The position numbers were made by a program, and so were the translations under genes. DNA of 64,000 nucleotides, from NCBI GenBank assembly GCA_965262235.1, contig OZ253504.1, forward strand, positions 2,914,001-2,978,000, in the 5' to 3' direction. Origin of the DNA: CATQGW01 sp965262235 (GTDB lineage: Bacteria; Chloroflexota; Dehalococcoidia; Bin125). Positions 1 to 8,306 of this stretch are shown one piece after another; position 1 is the stretch's first letter, and every line of letters starts with the position of its first letter. The notes under the pieces are model-generated. The model was not told the DNA's origin, did no database searches, and saw only the letters and a list, made by a program, of their open reading frames with translations.

Positions 1-41
1 CGCGAACGCGGGGCGCCGCTGTGCGGTCAGCTTGAGCTTGC

Positions 42-1004
42 TCAGTCGGCCCAGCCGGCGCGGCGATCGCCGCGGGCGAACTCGGCCAGTTTGGTGAAGA
101 GGTCGGCGAAGATAGGGGCGCGTTGGACGTAGTTGACCGCGCCGATCGAGTGCGTCAGCGCCGAGGCTTGCCAGGTCAGGTCCGCTGCGAGGTCGGGGAC
201 GGGGACGCTGTCGACGGGCGTCCAGCTGTGATCGAGCAGGGTTCCGATCGCGGCGAGGTCCCAGATCTCCTTCGCGGCGCCGGGATACTGCTGCTCGTGG
301 GCGGCGAAGATCGCGGCGAGGTACTCGCCGATGGACCCCTGTGGCCGGACATAACGGTCGAGCTCGGCCGTCGTGGTGAGCAGGTGCGAGGCCGCGCCGT
401 AGCAGGCGATGTGGACCAGCGGCACCCCGCTGGCGAGCACCACACGGGCCGCGTCGGGATCCCCGCTGAGATTGAACGCGGCCGCCGTCGGCCAGTGCAG
501 CGCATGTCCGCCCAACCAGACGACCGCGATTCGCGTGACGATCGAGGGGTCGAGCAACAACGCCACCGCGACATCAGTGATCGCGCCGATCGCGGCCACG
601 TAGAGCACCTCGCCGTCGGGCATCGCGTGAGCGCGCTCGATCAGGTCCTCGGAGGCGGGGTTGAGCACAGGGGTCTCTGGGTCAGGCAGGAAGCGGCCGG
701 CGCCGCGAAAGACTCTGCCGCTCGGGTCCACGTCCAGCCGCTCCAGCAGCCGCAGGATCTCCGCCTCGCTCTCAGTCACTCCCTCCGCTGCCGTGTTCGC
801 GCCCCGTCCGACGTATGGCGCCGCGTAGATCGCCTCGAGCGCCAACCGCTCGCCGGAGAGCAGCGCGTGGACCACGGCGAACTGATCGTCGATCTCGTTC
901 GCGGTGTCGGTGTCGAGCACCATCCGCAGTCGGCCGCCTGTAGCCGGGCGCATCCGCGCGACCCGTTCAGCGTCGTCAATCGTTGGAAAGCGCGAGTCGG
1001 TCAT
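42..1004 (-). CDS. Nucleoside hydrolase (inosine-uridine preferring family)
   Basis: A 320-residue protein of the IUNH family, which cleaves the N-glycosidic bond of ribonucleosides to a base and ribose in the cytoplasm. The Ca-binding signature is seen as DTDTANEIDDQFA at residues 31-43, with the expected aspartates D31, D33, D39 and D40. A WDLAA segment near residue 250 fits the C-terminal active-site region of the family. Length is normal (300-330). The ATG start has a weak GAGGCG upstream. It is divergent from the LLM oxidoreductase gene, and the 53-bp gap holds promoter-like hexamers for both directions. Substrate cannot be told from sequence. Confidence 0.9.
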   Translation of the reverse strand: MTDSRFPTIDDAERVARMRPATGGRLRMVLDTDTANEIDDQFAVVHALLSGERLALEAIYAAPYVGRGANTAAEGVTESEAEILRLLERLDVDPSGRVFRGAGRFLPDPETPVLNPASEDLIERAHAMPDGEVLYVAAIGAITDVAVALLLDPSIVTRIAVVWLGGHALHWPTAAAFNLSGDPDAARVVLASGVPLVHIACYGAASHLLTTTAELDRYVRPQGSIGEYLAAIFAAHEQQYPGAAKEIWDLAAIGTLLDHSWTPVDSVPVPDLAADLTWQASALTHSIGAVNYVQRAPIFADLFTKLAEFARGDRRAGWAD

Positions 1005-1057
1005 ATCGCCTCGAATGCCGGCATCCTACCCTTGCGGCCACAACAAGGAGGATCGTG

Positions 1058-1897
1058 ATGAAGCACGGCGTATTCATTTTCTCGACGGATCTGGCGATGG
1101 ACCCGGTCGCACTGGCGCGGGCGGCAGAGGAGCGCGGCTTCGAGTCGCTCTGGGTGCCCGAGCACGTGCACATGCCGGTCGACCGCGAGACGCGGTTCCC
1201 CAACTCGCCGGACGGATCGCTGCCCGACGAGTACCGGCGCATCCACGATCCGTTTGTGGCGCTGGCGGCGGCCGCGGGCGCGACGACCGATCTGAAGCTC
1301 GGCACCGGCATCTGCCTGGTCACCGAGCACGAGCCGATCGCGCTGGCCAAGCAGATCGCCAGCCTCGACATGATCTCGGGCGGGCGTTTCCTGTTCGGCA
1401 TCGGCGCCGGCTGGCTGGCCGAGGAGATGGAGCCGCTTGGCGTGCGCTTCGCCGACCGCTGGAAGGTCACCGAGCAGCGCATCGCGGCGATGAAAGTGAT
1501 GTGGACCGAGGACGAAGCCGAGTACCACAGCGAGTTCGTCGACATCCCCAAGACGTATGTGATCCCCAAGCCGGTGCAGGACCCGTACCCGCCGGTGCTG
1601 ATCGGCGCCGGCTCGAAGTGGGCCCGCCAGCGCGTCGTCGACTGGGCCGACGGCTGGATTCCGAACATCGCGGCGCCGCGCTTCATCGAGCGCGGCATCC
1701 AGGACCTTCAGTCGCGGGCGTCTGAGGCCGGGCGTGATTTCGACTCGATCGAGATCGACGTGTTCGGCGCGGAGCCGGACGCCGTGGCCGAGTACGAGCG
1801 CCTCGGCGTTGACCGCCTCGTCCACCGTCTGCCAGCGCTGGGCGCCGACGCGGTGATCCCCGAGCTGGACCGTCTCGCGAAGCTGATCGGCAGCTGA
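1058..1897 (+). CDS. LLM-class flavin/F420-dependent oxidoreductase (TIGR03619-like)
   Basis: A 279-residue luciferase-like monooxygenase-fold protein that would use FMN or F420 as cofactor. The N-terminus MKHGVFIFSTD, the segment GFESLWVPEHVHMP, the LGTGICLVTEH strand and the GRFLFGIGAGWLAEEME motif are all typical of the TIGR03619 group. I chose ATG 1058 because AAGGAGG lies directly upstream; an in-frame ATG at 983 would add 25 residues without family similarity. Substrate is unknown. Such genes are abundant in organisms that break down recalcitrant organic matter. The gene stands alone, divergent from the nucleoside hydrolase. The 113-bp gap after it holds only a 9-bp direct repeat (GTTGAGAGT). 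Confidence 0.88.
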   Translation: MKHGVFIFSTDLAMDPVALARAAEERGFESLWVPEHVHMPVDRETRFPNSPDGSLPDEYRRIHDPFVALAAAAGATTDLKLGTGICLVTEHEPIALAKQIASLDMISGGRFLFGIGAGWLAEEMEPLGVRFADRWKVTEQRIAAMKVMWTEDEAEYHSEFVDIPKTYVIPKPVQDPYPPVLIGAGSKWARQRVVDWADGWIPNIAAPRFIERGIQDLQSRASEAGRDFDSIEIDVFGAEPDAVAEYERLGVDRLVHRLPALGADAVIPELDRLAKLIGS

Positions 1898-2010
1898 CCG
1901 CGAACTCTAACAATGTGATGGTGCGTTGAGAGTAGCTGGATCCCTATCTGGTCACGAGTTGAGAGTCGCGTTCGAGTTGCTTGAGAGCTGGCGAGACAGC
2001 TGGCCTGGAG

Positions 2011-2508
2011 CTACTTGAAGCGGCGGCCGCGCTGCTCGCGTGAGCGCTCGCTCTGGTACTCGTAGACGGGCACCCCATAGCCGCACGAGGTCTGCGTGCG
2101 CTTGACCGCGATCTCGATCACCTGCCGCTCGGCGGTCGGGATGTCGACCGCGCGCAACTCGGCGGCCTGATCGGCGAGGCGCGATTCCTCGAGCGGCATC
2201 GCTCGAGCCGTGCCGTAGAGCCGGACGATCGCTGCGTCCTCGTCGAACGAGGTCAGCATCACCGTGACCGGTCCCCCGGCCGCCGCGTGGCGGGCTGTCT
2301 CGTTGCCGCTGCCGCGGTAGTCGAAGTAGGCGACGGTGTTGCGATCGAGCACGTGCAGGTCGGCCGCGCCCTTGGGCGAGAGGTTCACCGGCCCCTCGCC
2401 GCTCGGGCCCTCGCCGAAGCTCGGATCGGCCGAGGCGATGAAGAAGACGTGCGAGGCACGAATCAGGTCGGCCTGCTCGTCGGTGATCTCGGTCGGGAAT
2501 TCGGCCAT
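2011..2508 (-). CDS. Pyridoxamine 5'-phosphate oxidase-family (PPOX) FMN protein
   Basis: A 165-residue split-barrel flavin-binding protein. Residues 15-60 (ASHVFFIASADPSFGEG then VNLSPKGA) and the following DRNTVAYFDYRGSGNETARH segment match the PPOX domain common to small FMN oxidoreductases. The C-terminal QTSCGYGVPVYEY segment is characteristic of one subgroup. Substrate is not predictable; it is not the vitamin B6 enzyme itself. The ATG at 2508 is chosen because the domain begins just after it; upstream in-frame sequence overlaps the neighbouring gene and is arginine-rich nonsense. It starts 8 nt after the stop of the upstream unknown gene, so the two are probably co-transcribed. Confidence 0.85.
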   Translation of the reverse strand: MAEFPTEITDEQADLIRASHVFFIASADPSFGEGPSGEGPVNLSPKGAADLHVLDRNTVAYFDYRGSGNETARHAAAGGPVTVMLTSFDEDAAIVRLYGTARAMPLEESRLADQAAELRAVDIPTAERQVIEIAVKRTQTSCGYGVPVYEYQSERSREQRGRRFK

Positions 2509-2516
2509 GCGTCTGC

Positions 2517-3110
2517 CTACTTTCGCCTCTTGTGAGTGTTGCGCTTGTTGCGCTTGCCGAAGAGTTGATCGCTGAGCGCGCGGGCCTTCTTCGCCCCGTC
2601 GGCGACGCGGCGCTGGCCCTCGGGTGTCGCGGGGTCGTACTTGCGGACACGCTGCGACGCCGTCGAGATCGCCGACTCGACGTTCTGTTGCAGCTGCGAG
2701 GGCTTTGGTTGCACCGCCTCGACGAGCGTCGCGAAGTCGCTGTCGTCGGCTGCGCCGAGGTCGCGGAACCACGCGTCGCAGGCCGCTGGGTCGGCCTGGA
2801 GTTGCAGCCAGATCGCGGTCAGCGCGGCGAGCGTGCTCGGGAGGTCCTGCTCGTCGAAGGCGCCGTCCGATTCAAGCCAGCGTTCGCGGCGTTGGATTTG
2901 CGCCCAGATGCGGTCGAACGCCGCCGCCTGGCGCGCGCGGAATTCACCGCGCAACCAGACGAGGAAGCGCGTGCGGTCCTCGTTCGACGGGCCGCGACCG
3001 GTCAGCTCGGCGGCCTGCTGCGAGATCTGGTGGCTGATCTTGCCGGCGGCTGCGGAGCCCGCCGCCTGGGTCAGTGCGCGTCGCAGCAGCGGATTGAGAA
3101 ACGATGACAC
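2517..3110 (-). CDS. Hypothetical protein, first gene of a two-gene unit with the PPOX gene
   Basis: A 197-residue soluble, charged, probably all-helical protein that I do not recognise. It has no signal peptide or membrane span. The N-terminus has an Ala/Gln-rich helix (residues 10-40), the middle is Trp/Arg-rich (residues 45-100), and the last 25 residues are strongly basic (NKRNTHKRRK at the end), which may bind nucleic acid. The start is GTG 3110 with AGGGGGA upstream and a TATCCT hexamer further upstream. The divergent partner at 3198 is also unknown. Confidence 0.7.
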   Translation of the reverse strand: MSSFLNPLLRRALTQAAGSAAAGKISHQISQQAAELTGRGPSNEDRTRFLVWLRGEFRARQAAAFDRIWAQIQRRERWLESDGAFDEQDLPSTLAALTAIWLQLQADPAACDAWFRDLGAADDSDFATLVEAVQPKPSQLQQNVESAISTASQRVRKYDPATPEGQRRVADGAKKARALSDQLFGKRNKRNTHKRRK

Positions 3111-3197
3111 GGCGTCCCCCTGTCGTTCCGCTCAGGATACGCGTGAGCGAACCGGCCCGACTTGCGCGCAGCACGCATGTACTGATACTGTCCACGC

Positions 3198-3641
3198 ATG
3201 GACGAGCACGAATTCCACAGGTGGCTGACGAGCCCCTACGCGGCGGGCGTCGATCAGGACGGGGTGATGGCGATGATCTACGAGGAACTCGACCCGACGC
3301 AGGCCGCCGACGACCCCGACGCGGCGATCACGGCGCAACAGGACACGTTGCTCGACTGGATCGCTGCGCGGATCACGCTGGCCGGCCCGGACAGCGGCGC
3401 ATCCCCCGCCGACGAGCCAGGGTCGAGCAGAGCGGGCTGGACCGTGATGCTGACGTCCATGGCGGACCGCAGCCACTCCGATCGCATCCGGCTCTCGGCG
3501 ATCGACCTGCTGGGGCGGCTCCACGGGCGGGAGGCGGTGCGCAATCGGCTGATCCGGCTCGCCGTGACGACGGATTCGGAGTCGACGAAGCTGGCGGCGG
3601 TTTGCCTCGCCGCGCGGGACCTCGACCTGCTCGACCCCTGA
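3198..3641 (+). CDS. Hypothetical protein, possibly HEAT-like helical
   Basis: A 147-residue acidic protein of unknown function. The C-terminal half (residues 95-140; IRLSAIDLLGRLHGREAVRN) has the helix-pair character of HEAT/ARM repeats, but only one or two units. There is no signal or membrane segment. The ATG at 3198 has no Shine-Dalgarno sequence. Instead a TACTGT hexamer at 3186-3191 ends 6 nt before the start, so the transcript may be leaderless. It converges with the beta-propeller gene, 19 nt away. Confidence 0.7.
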   Translation: MDEHEFHRWLTSPYAAGVDQDGVMAMIYEELDPTQAADDPDAAITAQQDTLLDWIAARITLAGPDSGASPADEPGSSRAGWTVMLTSMADRSHSDRIRLSAIDLLGRLHGREAVRNRLIRLAVTTDSESTKLAAVCLAARDLDLLDP

Positions 3642-3660
3642 GCGACGCGTCCTGCCGAAA

Positions 3661-4419
3661 CTAGGCGCGGGCGTTCCAGGAGATCCAGGTCGCCTCGGTC
3701 AGCAGCCGCGTCGCCCGGGTCTGGAGGTCGGCGATGGCGATGTTCCAGTTGCCGCCCTGGTGTAGGTGGAAGGCCAGCAGCTCGCCGGACGCGGCGAACG
3801 CGGGCCCGCCCGCCGGCGACGGCAGACCCACGACGGGCGCTGCCGCGCCGCCGCCGCCCGCGATCTCGAAGATCGTGTCGCGGCGGACGAAGCTGATCCG
3901 ATCGCCGTCGGGGCGCCAGACCGGCGCGTGGTCGCCGCTCGCGCGCGTCAGTTCGTGGGTGTCACCGGACGCCAGGTCGAGCACGCTGATGCCGCCGTGA
4001 CGGACCACCGCGAGCCGCCCGCCGTCGGGCGACCAGGCGGGCTCCGTCGCGTCGACCAGCAGCCGCGCTTCGTCGCCGTCGGCGGCGCGCAGCCAGAGGT
4101 CGCCATTGCCGCGGAAGGCCAGCCGGCCGTCGGCGGACCAGGCGGGCTGGGAGGCTCGCTCGACGAGAATCTCGCGGCCGCCGCCGTCGGGGCGGACCAG
4201 CTCGATCGCCCCTCCGCGCTCGATCGCGATGCGCTCGCCGTCGGGATGCCAGGCGGGGTCGTCGGCGGTCGCGCCGGAGGTCAGGCGGATCGGTTCGCCC
4301 CCGTCGCTCGACATCACGTAGAGGTCCCAGCCCTCCGCTCGGTTCGAGAGGAACGCGATCCGCCGGCCGTCGGGCGACCAGGCGGGCGACATGCCGTTGG
4401 CGGAGGAGATCAGCTCCAT
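3661..4419 (-). CDS. TolB/WD40-like beta-propeller protein (PD40 repeats)
   Basis: A 252-residue protein made of five to six PD40-type blades, each with the signature PDG: SPDGRRIAFLSN, HPDGERIAIE, SADGRLAF, SPDGGRLAVV, RPDGDRISFV. The family is found in TolB and in peptidase S9 propellers, where it binds partner proteins or gates a catalytic domain; no catalytic domain is present here. There is no signal peptide, so it is likely cytoplasmic. The ATG at 4419 gives MELISSANG. An alternative ATG at 4476 would add 19 residues and overlap the divergent Nudix gene. Ligand or partner is unknown. Confidence 0.8.
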   Translation of the reverse strand: MELISSANGMSPAWSPDGRRIAFLSNRAEGWDLYVMSSDGGEPIRLTSGATADDPAWHPDGERIAIERGGAIELVRPDGGGREILVERASQPAWSADGRLAFRGNGDLWLRAADGDEARLLVDATEPAWSPDGGRLAVVRHGGISVLDLASGDTHELTRASGDHAPVWRPDGDRISFVRRDTIFEIAGGGGAAAPVVGLPSPAGGPAFAASGELLAFHLHQGGNWNIAIADLQTRATRLLTEATWISWNARA

Positions 4420-4458
4420 GCGGGTTCCGATCGCTGCTGCGCGATACAGTAGGTCGTC

Positions 4459-4974
4459 GTGGCGCGCGTGAGACATTTCACAGTGACGGGCTTCGTTTCG
4501 CAGGACGGTGCGACGCTGCTGCACTGGCACCGCAAGGTGGGCCTCTGGCTTCCGGCTGGCGGCCACGTCGAGCCCAACGAGGACCCGGTCGAGGCGGTCT
4601 TGAGAGAGATCATGGAGGAAACCGGGATGACCGTCGAGATTGTGCCCACCGCCCCGGCGTTCGGCTACCACGACCCGCCGCAACTGCCGACTCCGGCCAC
4701 GATCATGGTCGAACCGATTCGCGCGTTCGGCGGCGACGACGCACATCATCACATCGACAGCATCTATTTCACGCGGCCACTCGGTGATTCGGCGACTGCC
4801 GCGCTGCCCGACGGCTGGCGCTGGCTGCAGCGCGCACAGCTCGAGCGCGACGAGCCGATCGTGGTGGACGGCGAGAGTCTGCGCGTCTCGGAGGATGTGC
4901 GGGTTCTCGGGATGGCGGCGATCGACCACGTCGCTCGTGTCGCTGACGTGCTGCGGAGCGGCGGCGCGCTGTGA
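4459..4974 (+). CDS. Nudix hydrolase
   Basis: A 171-residue protein with a complete Nudix box at residues 34-56 (GHVEPNEDPVEAVLREI followed by MEETGM), fitting GX5EX7REUXEEXGU exactly. The family hydrolyses nucleoside diphosphates linked to another moiety with Mg2+; the substrate cannot be inferred. The GTG at 4459 lacks a clear ribosome-binding site. A TACAGT hexamer at 4445-4450 lies 8 nt before it, suggesting a leaderless transcript. The stop overlaps the serS start by 4 nt (GTGA), so the two are translationally coupled. Confidence 0.88.
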   Translation: MARVRHFTVTGFVSQDGATLLHWHRKVGLWLPAGGHVEPNEDPVEAVLREIMEETGMTVEIVPTAPAFGYHDPPQLPTPATIMVEPIRAFGGDDAHHHIDSIYFTRPLGDSATAALPDGWRWLQRAQLERDEPIVVDGESLRVSEDVRVLGMAAIDHVARVADVLRSGGAL

Positions 4975-6242
4975 TCTCAGCCCAGCAGATCCGCGAGCGC
5001 CCCGACGAAGTACGGCGGTCGCTGGAGCGCCGGCGCACCGAGGCCCCGCTCGAACAGGCGATTGCGCAGGAGCAGCGCTGGCGAGAGATTCTCTCCGAGC
5101 TCGAGCAGCTTCGCGCGAGCCGCAACGAGGCGGGGCGGCGCATTGGCCGCGCCAAAGACAACGAAGAGCGACAGGCCCTGATCGCCGAGCAGCGAGCGTC
5201 GGCCGAGCGGATCGACGCGCTGGAGGCCGCGCTGCGCGACGCCGAGGCCGCGCTCAACGAGACGCTCGACGAGATTCCCAATCTGGTCTCAGCGGCCACG
5301 CCGGACGGGGCGGATGAAGCGGCGAACGTCGTGGTGCGCGAGCACGGCGCGCCGCGCCACTTCGATTTCGAGCCGCAGCCGCATTGGGAGCTGGGTGAGC
5401 GCCTCGGGATCATCGACGTCGAGCGCGGTGCCGCGATGAGCGGCTCGCGGATGTACGCGCTACGCGGCGCGGGCGCGCGCCTGCAACGCACGCTGACCGG
5501 CTGGCTGCTCGACCAGCACGTCGCCGCGGGCTACGAGGAGTGGTACGTCCCGATCATGGTGCGCGAGGAAGCGATGCGCGCCTCGGGCCAGCTACCCAAG
5601 TTTCGCGACAACCTCTATCACGACGCCGAGGACGACTACTGGTTCGTGCCGACCGCCGAGGTCCCGCTGACCAACCTGCACGCCGACCAGATTCTCGACG
5701 AGTCGGAGCTGCCGCTGCGCTACACCGCGCAGACGCCCTGCTTCCGCCGCGAAAAGACCAGCGCCGGGCGCGACGTGCGCGGAATCAAGCGCGTGCATCA
5801 GTTTGAGAAGGTCGAGCTGTACGAGTTCACGGCGCCGGAGGCGTCGATGGACGCACTCGAAGGGATGCTCGCGCAGGCGGAATCGGTGCTCCAGAAGCTG
5901 GGGCTGCACTACCGCGTGCTGCAGCTGTGCAGCGGCGACCTGGGCTTCAACGCCGCGATCTCGTACGACCTCGAGGTCTGGGCGGCGGGCGCGCAGGAGT
6001 GGCTCGAGGTGAGCAGCGTCTCGAACTGCACCGAGTTCCAGGCCCGCCGCGCCAACATCCGCTACCGCCCCGAAGGCGGCAGAGGCACGCGGTTCGTGCA
6101 CACGCTCAACGGCAGCGGCCTGGGCATCCCGCGCACGCTCGCCGCGCTGCTCGAGAACGGGCAGCAGTCGGACGGCTCGATCGTGCTGCCCGACGCGCTG
6201 CGCGAGCGCGCCGGGTTCGGCGTGATCGAGCCCAAGGCCTAG
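4971..6242 (+). CDS. serS: Seryl-tRNA synthetase
   Basis: A 423-residue class II synthetase that charges tRNA-Ser (and tRNA-Sec where present). The N-terminal 100 residues form the charged coiled-coil arm that reads the tRNA long variable arm. Motif 2 is seen as PCFRREKTSAGRDVRG (about 257-272) and motif 3 as NGSGLGIPRTLAALLENGQQ (about 373-392). TAEVPLTN near residue 225 contributes to the serine pocket. Length is normal. It starts at GTG 4971, overlapping the Nudix stop. A tRNA-Ser(UGA) gene lies about 2 kb downstream. Confidence 0.97.
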   Translation: MISAQQIRERPDEVRRSLERRRTEAPLEQAIAQEQRWREILSELEQLRASRNEAGRRIGRAKDNEERQALIAEQRASAERIDALEAALRDAEAALNETLDEIPNLVSAATPDGADEAANVVVREHGAPRHFDFEPQPHWELGERLGIIDVERGAAMSGSRMYALRGAGARLQRTLTGWLLDQHVAAGYEEWYVPIMVREEAMRASGQLPKFRDNLYHDAEDDYWFVPTAEVPLTNLHADQILDESELPLRYTAQTPCFRREKTSAGRDVRGIKRVHQFEKVELYEFTAPEASMDALEGMLAQAESVLQKLGLHYRVLQLCSGDLGFNAAISYDLEVWAAGAQEWLEVSSVSNCTEFQARRANIRYRPEGGRGTRFVHTLNGSGLGIPRTLAALLENGQQSDGSIVLPDALRERAGFGVIEPKA

Positions 6243-6245
6243 CTG

Positions 6246-7049
6246 GTGCCGCTTGACCGCTACGGCGAAGCGAACCGATCCAACTGGGGCGAGAAGGTCG
6301 CCATCCACGCCGCCTCCGACTTCTACGGCGTCGACCGATTCCTCGTCGGCGAATCCACGCTGCTCGACCTTGATCGCGATTCGCTCGGACCGGTCGCCGG
6401 AATGTCGCTCCTGCACCTGCAGTGCCACTTCGGCCTCGACACGCTCTCCTGGGCCCGCGAAGGCGCGAGCGTCACCGGCCTCGACTTCTCCCCCGAGGCG
6501 ATCGCAAAGGCGCGGGAACTGGCCGTAGAGACCGGGATCAAGGCCCGCTTCGTCGAAGCCGATGTCTACGACGCACCCAGCCTGATCGCAGACCGCTTCG
6601 ACATCGTCTACGTCAACGTCGGCGCGCTCACCTGGCTGCCCGACGTGCCCGCCTGGGCACTCGTCTGCGCCGAAATGCTGCGCCCCGGCGGGCGGCTCTA
6701 CGTCCACGACGTGCACCCCATGCTCTTCACGCTCGACGACGAGCGCGCCGACGAACTCGTCATCCGCTACCCCTACTTCGAGCGCGCCGAACCGCTGCGC
6801 TTCGACGACGACCACGATTACGCCGAGCAATCCGCCAGCTTCGAGCACCGCGAGCGCTTCGAGTGGCCGCACAGCCTCTCCGAAATCGTCGGCTCAGTGC
6901 TCGACGCGGGCCTCGCGCTCGAGTCGCTCAGCGAGCACGACTGGGCGGTCTGGCAGCCGCTGCCGGGCATGACCGAAGGCCCGCCCGGCGTCTGGCGTGT
7001 GCCGAATGCGTCGGTCCCGCTGGCCTTCAGCCTGCGCGCCCGGAAGTAG
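6246..7049 (+). CDS. Class I SAM-dependent methyltransferase
   Basis: A 267-residue Rossmann-fold methyltransferase of unknown substrate. Motif I is LHLQCHFGLDTLSWAREG (about 56-73), followed by the acidic strand-2 residue in VTGLDFSPEAIAKA and motif IV in FDIVYVNVGALTWLPD. LRPGGRLYVHDVHP is the usual post-IV segment. The domain matches methyltransferase_25/ubiE-like proteins often found as stand-alone enzymes. The GTG start lies 3 nt after the serS stop, so it belongs to the Nudix-serS transcript. Confidence 0.87.
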   Translation: MPLDRYGEANRSNWGEKVAIHAASDFYGVDRFLVGESTLLDLDRDSLGPVAGMSLLHLQCHFGLDTLSWAREGASVTGLDFSPEAIAKARELAVETGIKARFVEADVYDAPSLIADRFDIVYVNVGALTWLPDVPAWALVCAEMLRPGGRLYVHDVHPMLFTLDDERADELVIRYPYFERAEPLRFDDDHDYAEQSASFEHRERFEWPHSLSEIVGSVLDAGLALESLSEHDWAVWQPLPGMTEGPPGVWRVPNASVPLAFSLRARK

Positions 7050-7061
7050 CTACCCGTCGGG

Positions 7062-7457
7062 CTACGCCTCCGGCCCGGCATCAGGCCAGGTGCGAAACGG
7101 GCCGCCGATCTTCACGTGGGCTTCCTCCATGAAGGTCGGCTCCGTATAGATCGTGAGCGTGTGTCGGGCCGTGCGGCCGGCTACCAGCTTCAGCCGCAGC
7201 GCCTCATCGCCGCACCAGATCTCGGGACGTGCTCGCGTCTCCGTCCAGTGCGCCCGGTCGACGTAGCCGGTGATCACCACCACCATCTCGCAGGGCTCGT
7301 TGACCTCGGAGTGCGGCTCGGGCTCGTGTGCGCGATAGAGCCCCTGGACGCGCGCGCCCGCCGCCTCGATCGGCGGCCAGACCGCTTCGCGCGAGAGACG
7401 CTCGAACTCGTCAAACGATCCCGGCTGAATCCAGAAGCGGCGCAACACGAAGAGCAC
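7062..7457 (-). CDS. Hypothetical protein, possibly dimeric alpha/beta-barrel (NIPSNAP-like)
   Basis: A 131-residue soluble protein. The pattern LRRFWIQPGSFDEFERLS, a middle strand EMVVVITGYVDRAHW, and a repeated Trp/Arg pattern resemble ferredoxin-like barrel proteins (NIPSNAP, EthD), but similarity is weak and function unknown. I chose GTG 7457 because AAAGGA lies 8 nt upstream; a start at 7508 would add 17 residues and touch the divergent gene. It converges with the methyltransferase gene (12-nt gap). Confidence 0.65.
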   Translation of the reverse strand: MLFVLRRFWIQPGSFDEFERLSREAVWPPIEAAGARVQGLYRAHEPEPHSEVNEPCEMVVVITGYVDRAHWTETRARPEIWCGDEALRLKLVAGRTARHTLTIYTEPTFMEEAHVKIGGPFRTWPDAGPEA

Positions 7458-7506
7458 GGGGGTCCTTTCGTTCGGCGGGAGCGGACGCTCATGGTAGGTT
7501 CGCGGC

Positions 7507-8118
7507 ATGATTTTGCGGCGCCTGCTCCGACGCGGCCCCGACGCGAAGACGACCGCCGCGCTGGTCGAAATCCTCGCTCAGCGCAGCGTGACCGCGCGCG
7601 CGGTGGCGAATCCTGACGAGCTGTTCAAGCAGATCACCTGGCCGCCGGCGTCGCGCGCACGGGCGGTGCTGGAGCTTGACGCCGCCCCGCTGACGCATCT
7701 GATCCTCACGCGAATCGTTGAATCGACCGCAGTGCACGGCGGCAAGATGTCGCTGATCGGCGCGCACGTCCTGGTCGATCGGAGTGCGCTGCCGGCGGTC
7801 TGGGCCGGCGAGTGGGGTACGCCGATTCGAGCCCACCCGAAGGATCACGCCGGCGGGCTGGGCGCGCCGCGTGACTTCGATTGGCAGGCCGACGACGCGA
7901 GCGTCGTGGAGGCGGGGCGAGCAGCGGCGGCGCTGGACGCCAACGATCGCGTGCAGCGGCGCGTCATGGGCGTGCTACGCGAGCCCGCGACCATGCAGTT
8001 CGAGATCGTGCCGATTGGTCCGGCGGTGCGGGTGACGGTGTATCAGGGCGGGCGCGAGCTGCCCGATCCCACCGCGGTGGAGGCGCTGCTGACGGTCGCC
8101 AGGGCGCTACCGGACTAG
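7507..8118 (+). CDS. Hypothetical protein
   Basis: A 203-residue soluble protein that I do not recognise. It starts with a basic helix (ILRRLLRRG) and is predicted alpha/beta, with no cysteines, no signal peptide and no membrane span. The N-terminal 150 residues contain a hydrophobic strand-rich region (HLILTRIV, MSLIGAHVLV) and the C-terminus a beta hairpin (MQFEIVPIGPAVRVTVYQGG). The ATG has no Shine-Dalgarno sequence; TAGGTT at 7495-7500 ends 6 nt before it, consistent with leaderless transcription. Confidence 0.65.
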   Translation: MILRRLLRRGPDAKTTAALVEILAQRSVTARAVANPDELFKQITWPPASRARAVLELDAAPLTHLILTRIVESTAVHGGKMSLIGAHVLVDRSALPAVWAGEWGTPIRAHPKDHAGGLGAPRDFDWQADDASVVEAGRAAAALDANDRVQRRVMGVLREPATMQFEIVPIGPAVRVTVYQGGRELPDPTAVEALLTVARALPD

Positions 8119-8152
8119 CTCGCGAGGACTGGCGCGAGGACTGGAGTGTGGC

Positions 8153-8243
8153 TGGCGGAGGGGGAGGGATTCGAACCCCCGAGACGCGCTAGTCGCCTAA
8201 CGGTTTTCAAGACCGTCGCCTTAAACCACTCGGCCACCCCTCC
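8153..8243 (-). tRNA. tRNA-Ser(UGA)
   Basis: Read on the minus strand it has acceptor GGAGGGG pairing with CCCCTCC, a G discriminator and an encoded CCA. It has a long class II variable arm, the GTTCGAATC T-loop and an anticodon loop CTTGAAA giving UGA. Length with CCA is 91 nt, usual for tRNA-Ser. Confidence 0.97.
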
Positions 8244-8246
8244 GTC

Positions 8247-8289
8247 GTGAGGCCCACGGTATCGCGCTCGCGCACGATGTGGGCCCCAC
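8247..8289. repeat. Imperfect inverted repeat between tRNA-Ser and alcohol dehydrogenase gene
   Basis: Arms GTGAGGCCCAC (8247-8257) and GTGGGCCCCAC (8279-8289) pair at 10 of 11 positions around a 21-nt spacer. It lies just downstream of the alcohol dehydrogenase stop, so it may act as a 3' stem or factor-dependent terminator. There is no T-tract on either side, so an intrinsic terminator is not supported. Confidence 0.35.
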
Positions 8290-8306
8290 GAGAGGGGCTG
8301 GGCGGT

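Noticed and set aside
1910..2000. Direct repeat GTTGAGAGT near 1927 and 1958
   Set aside because: Only nine bases and two copies in a short intergenic gap; no structure or flanking duplication supports a mobile element.
4420..4929. N-terminal extension of the beta-propeller gene across the Nudix gene
   Set aside because: The overlapped strand encodes a perfect Nudix box, and the extension has no propeller repeats.
8247..8289. Intrinsic terminator after the alcohol dehydrogenase gene
   Set aside because: The hairpin has a 21-nt spacer, one mismatch and no T-tract; kept only as a low-confidence inverted repeat.
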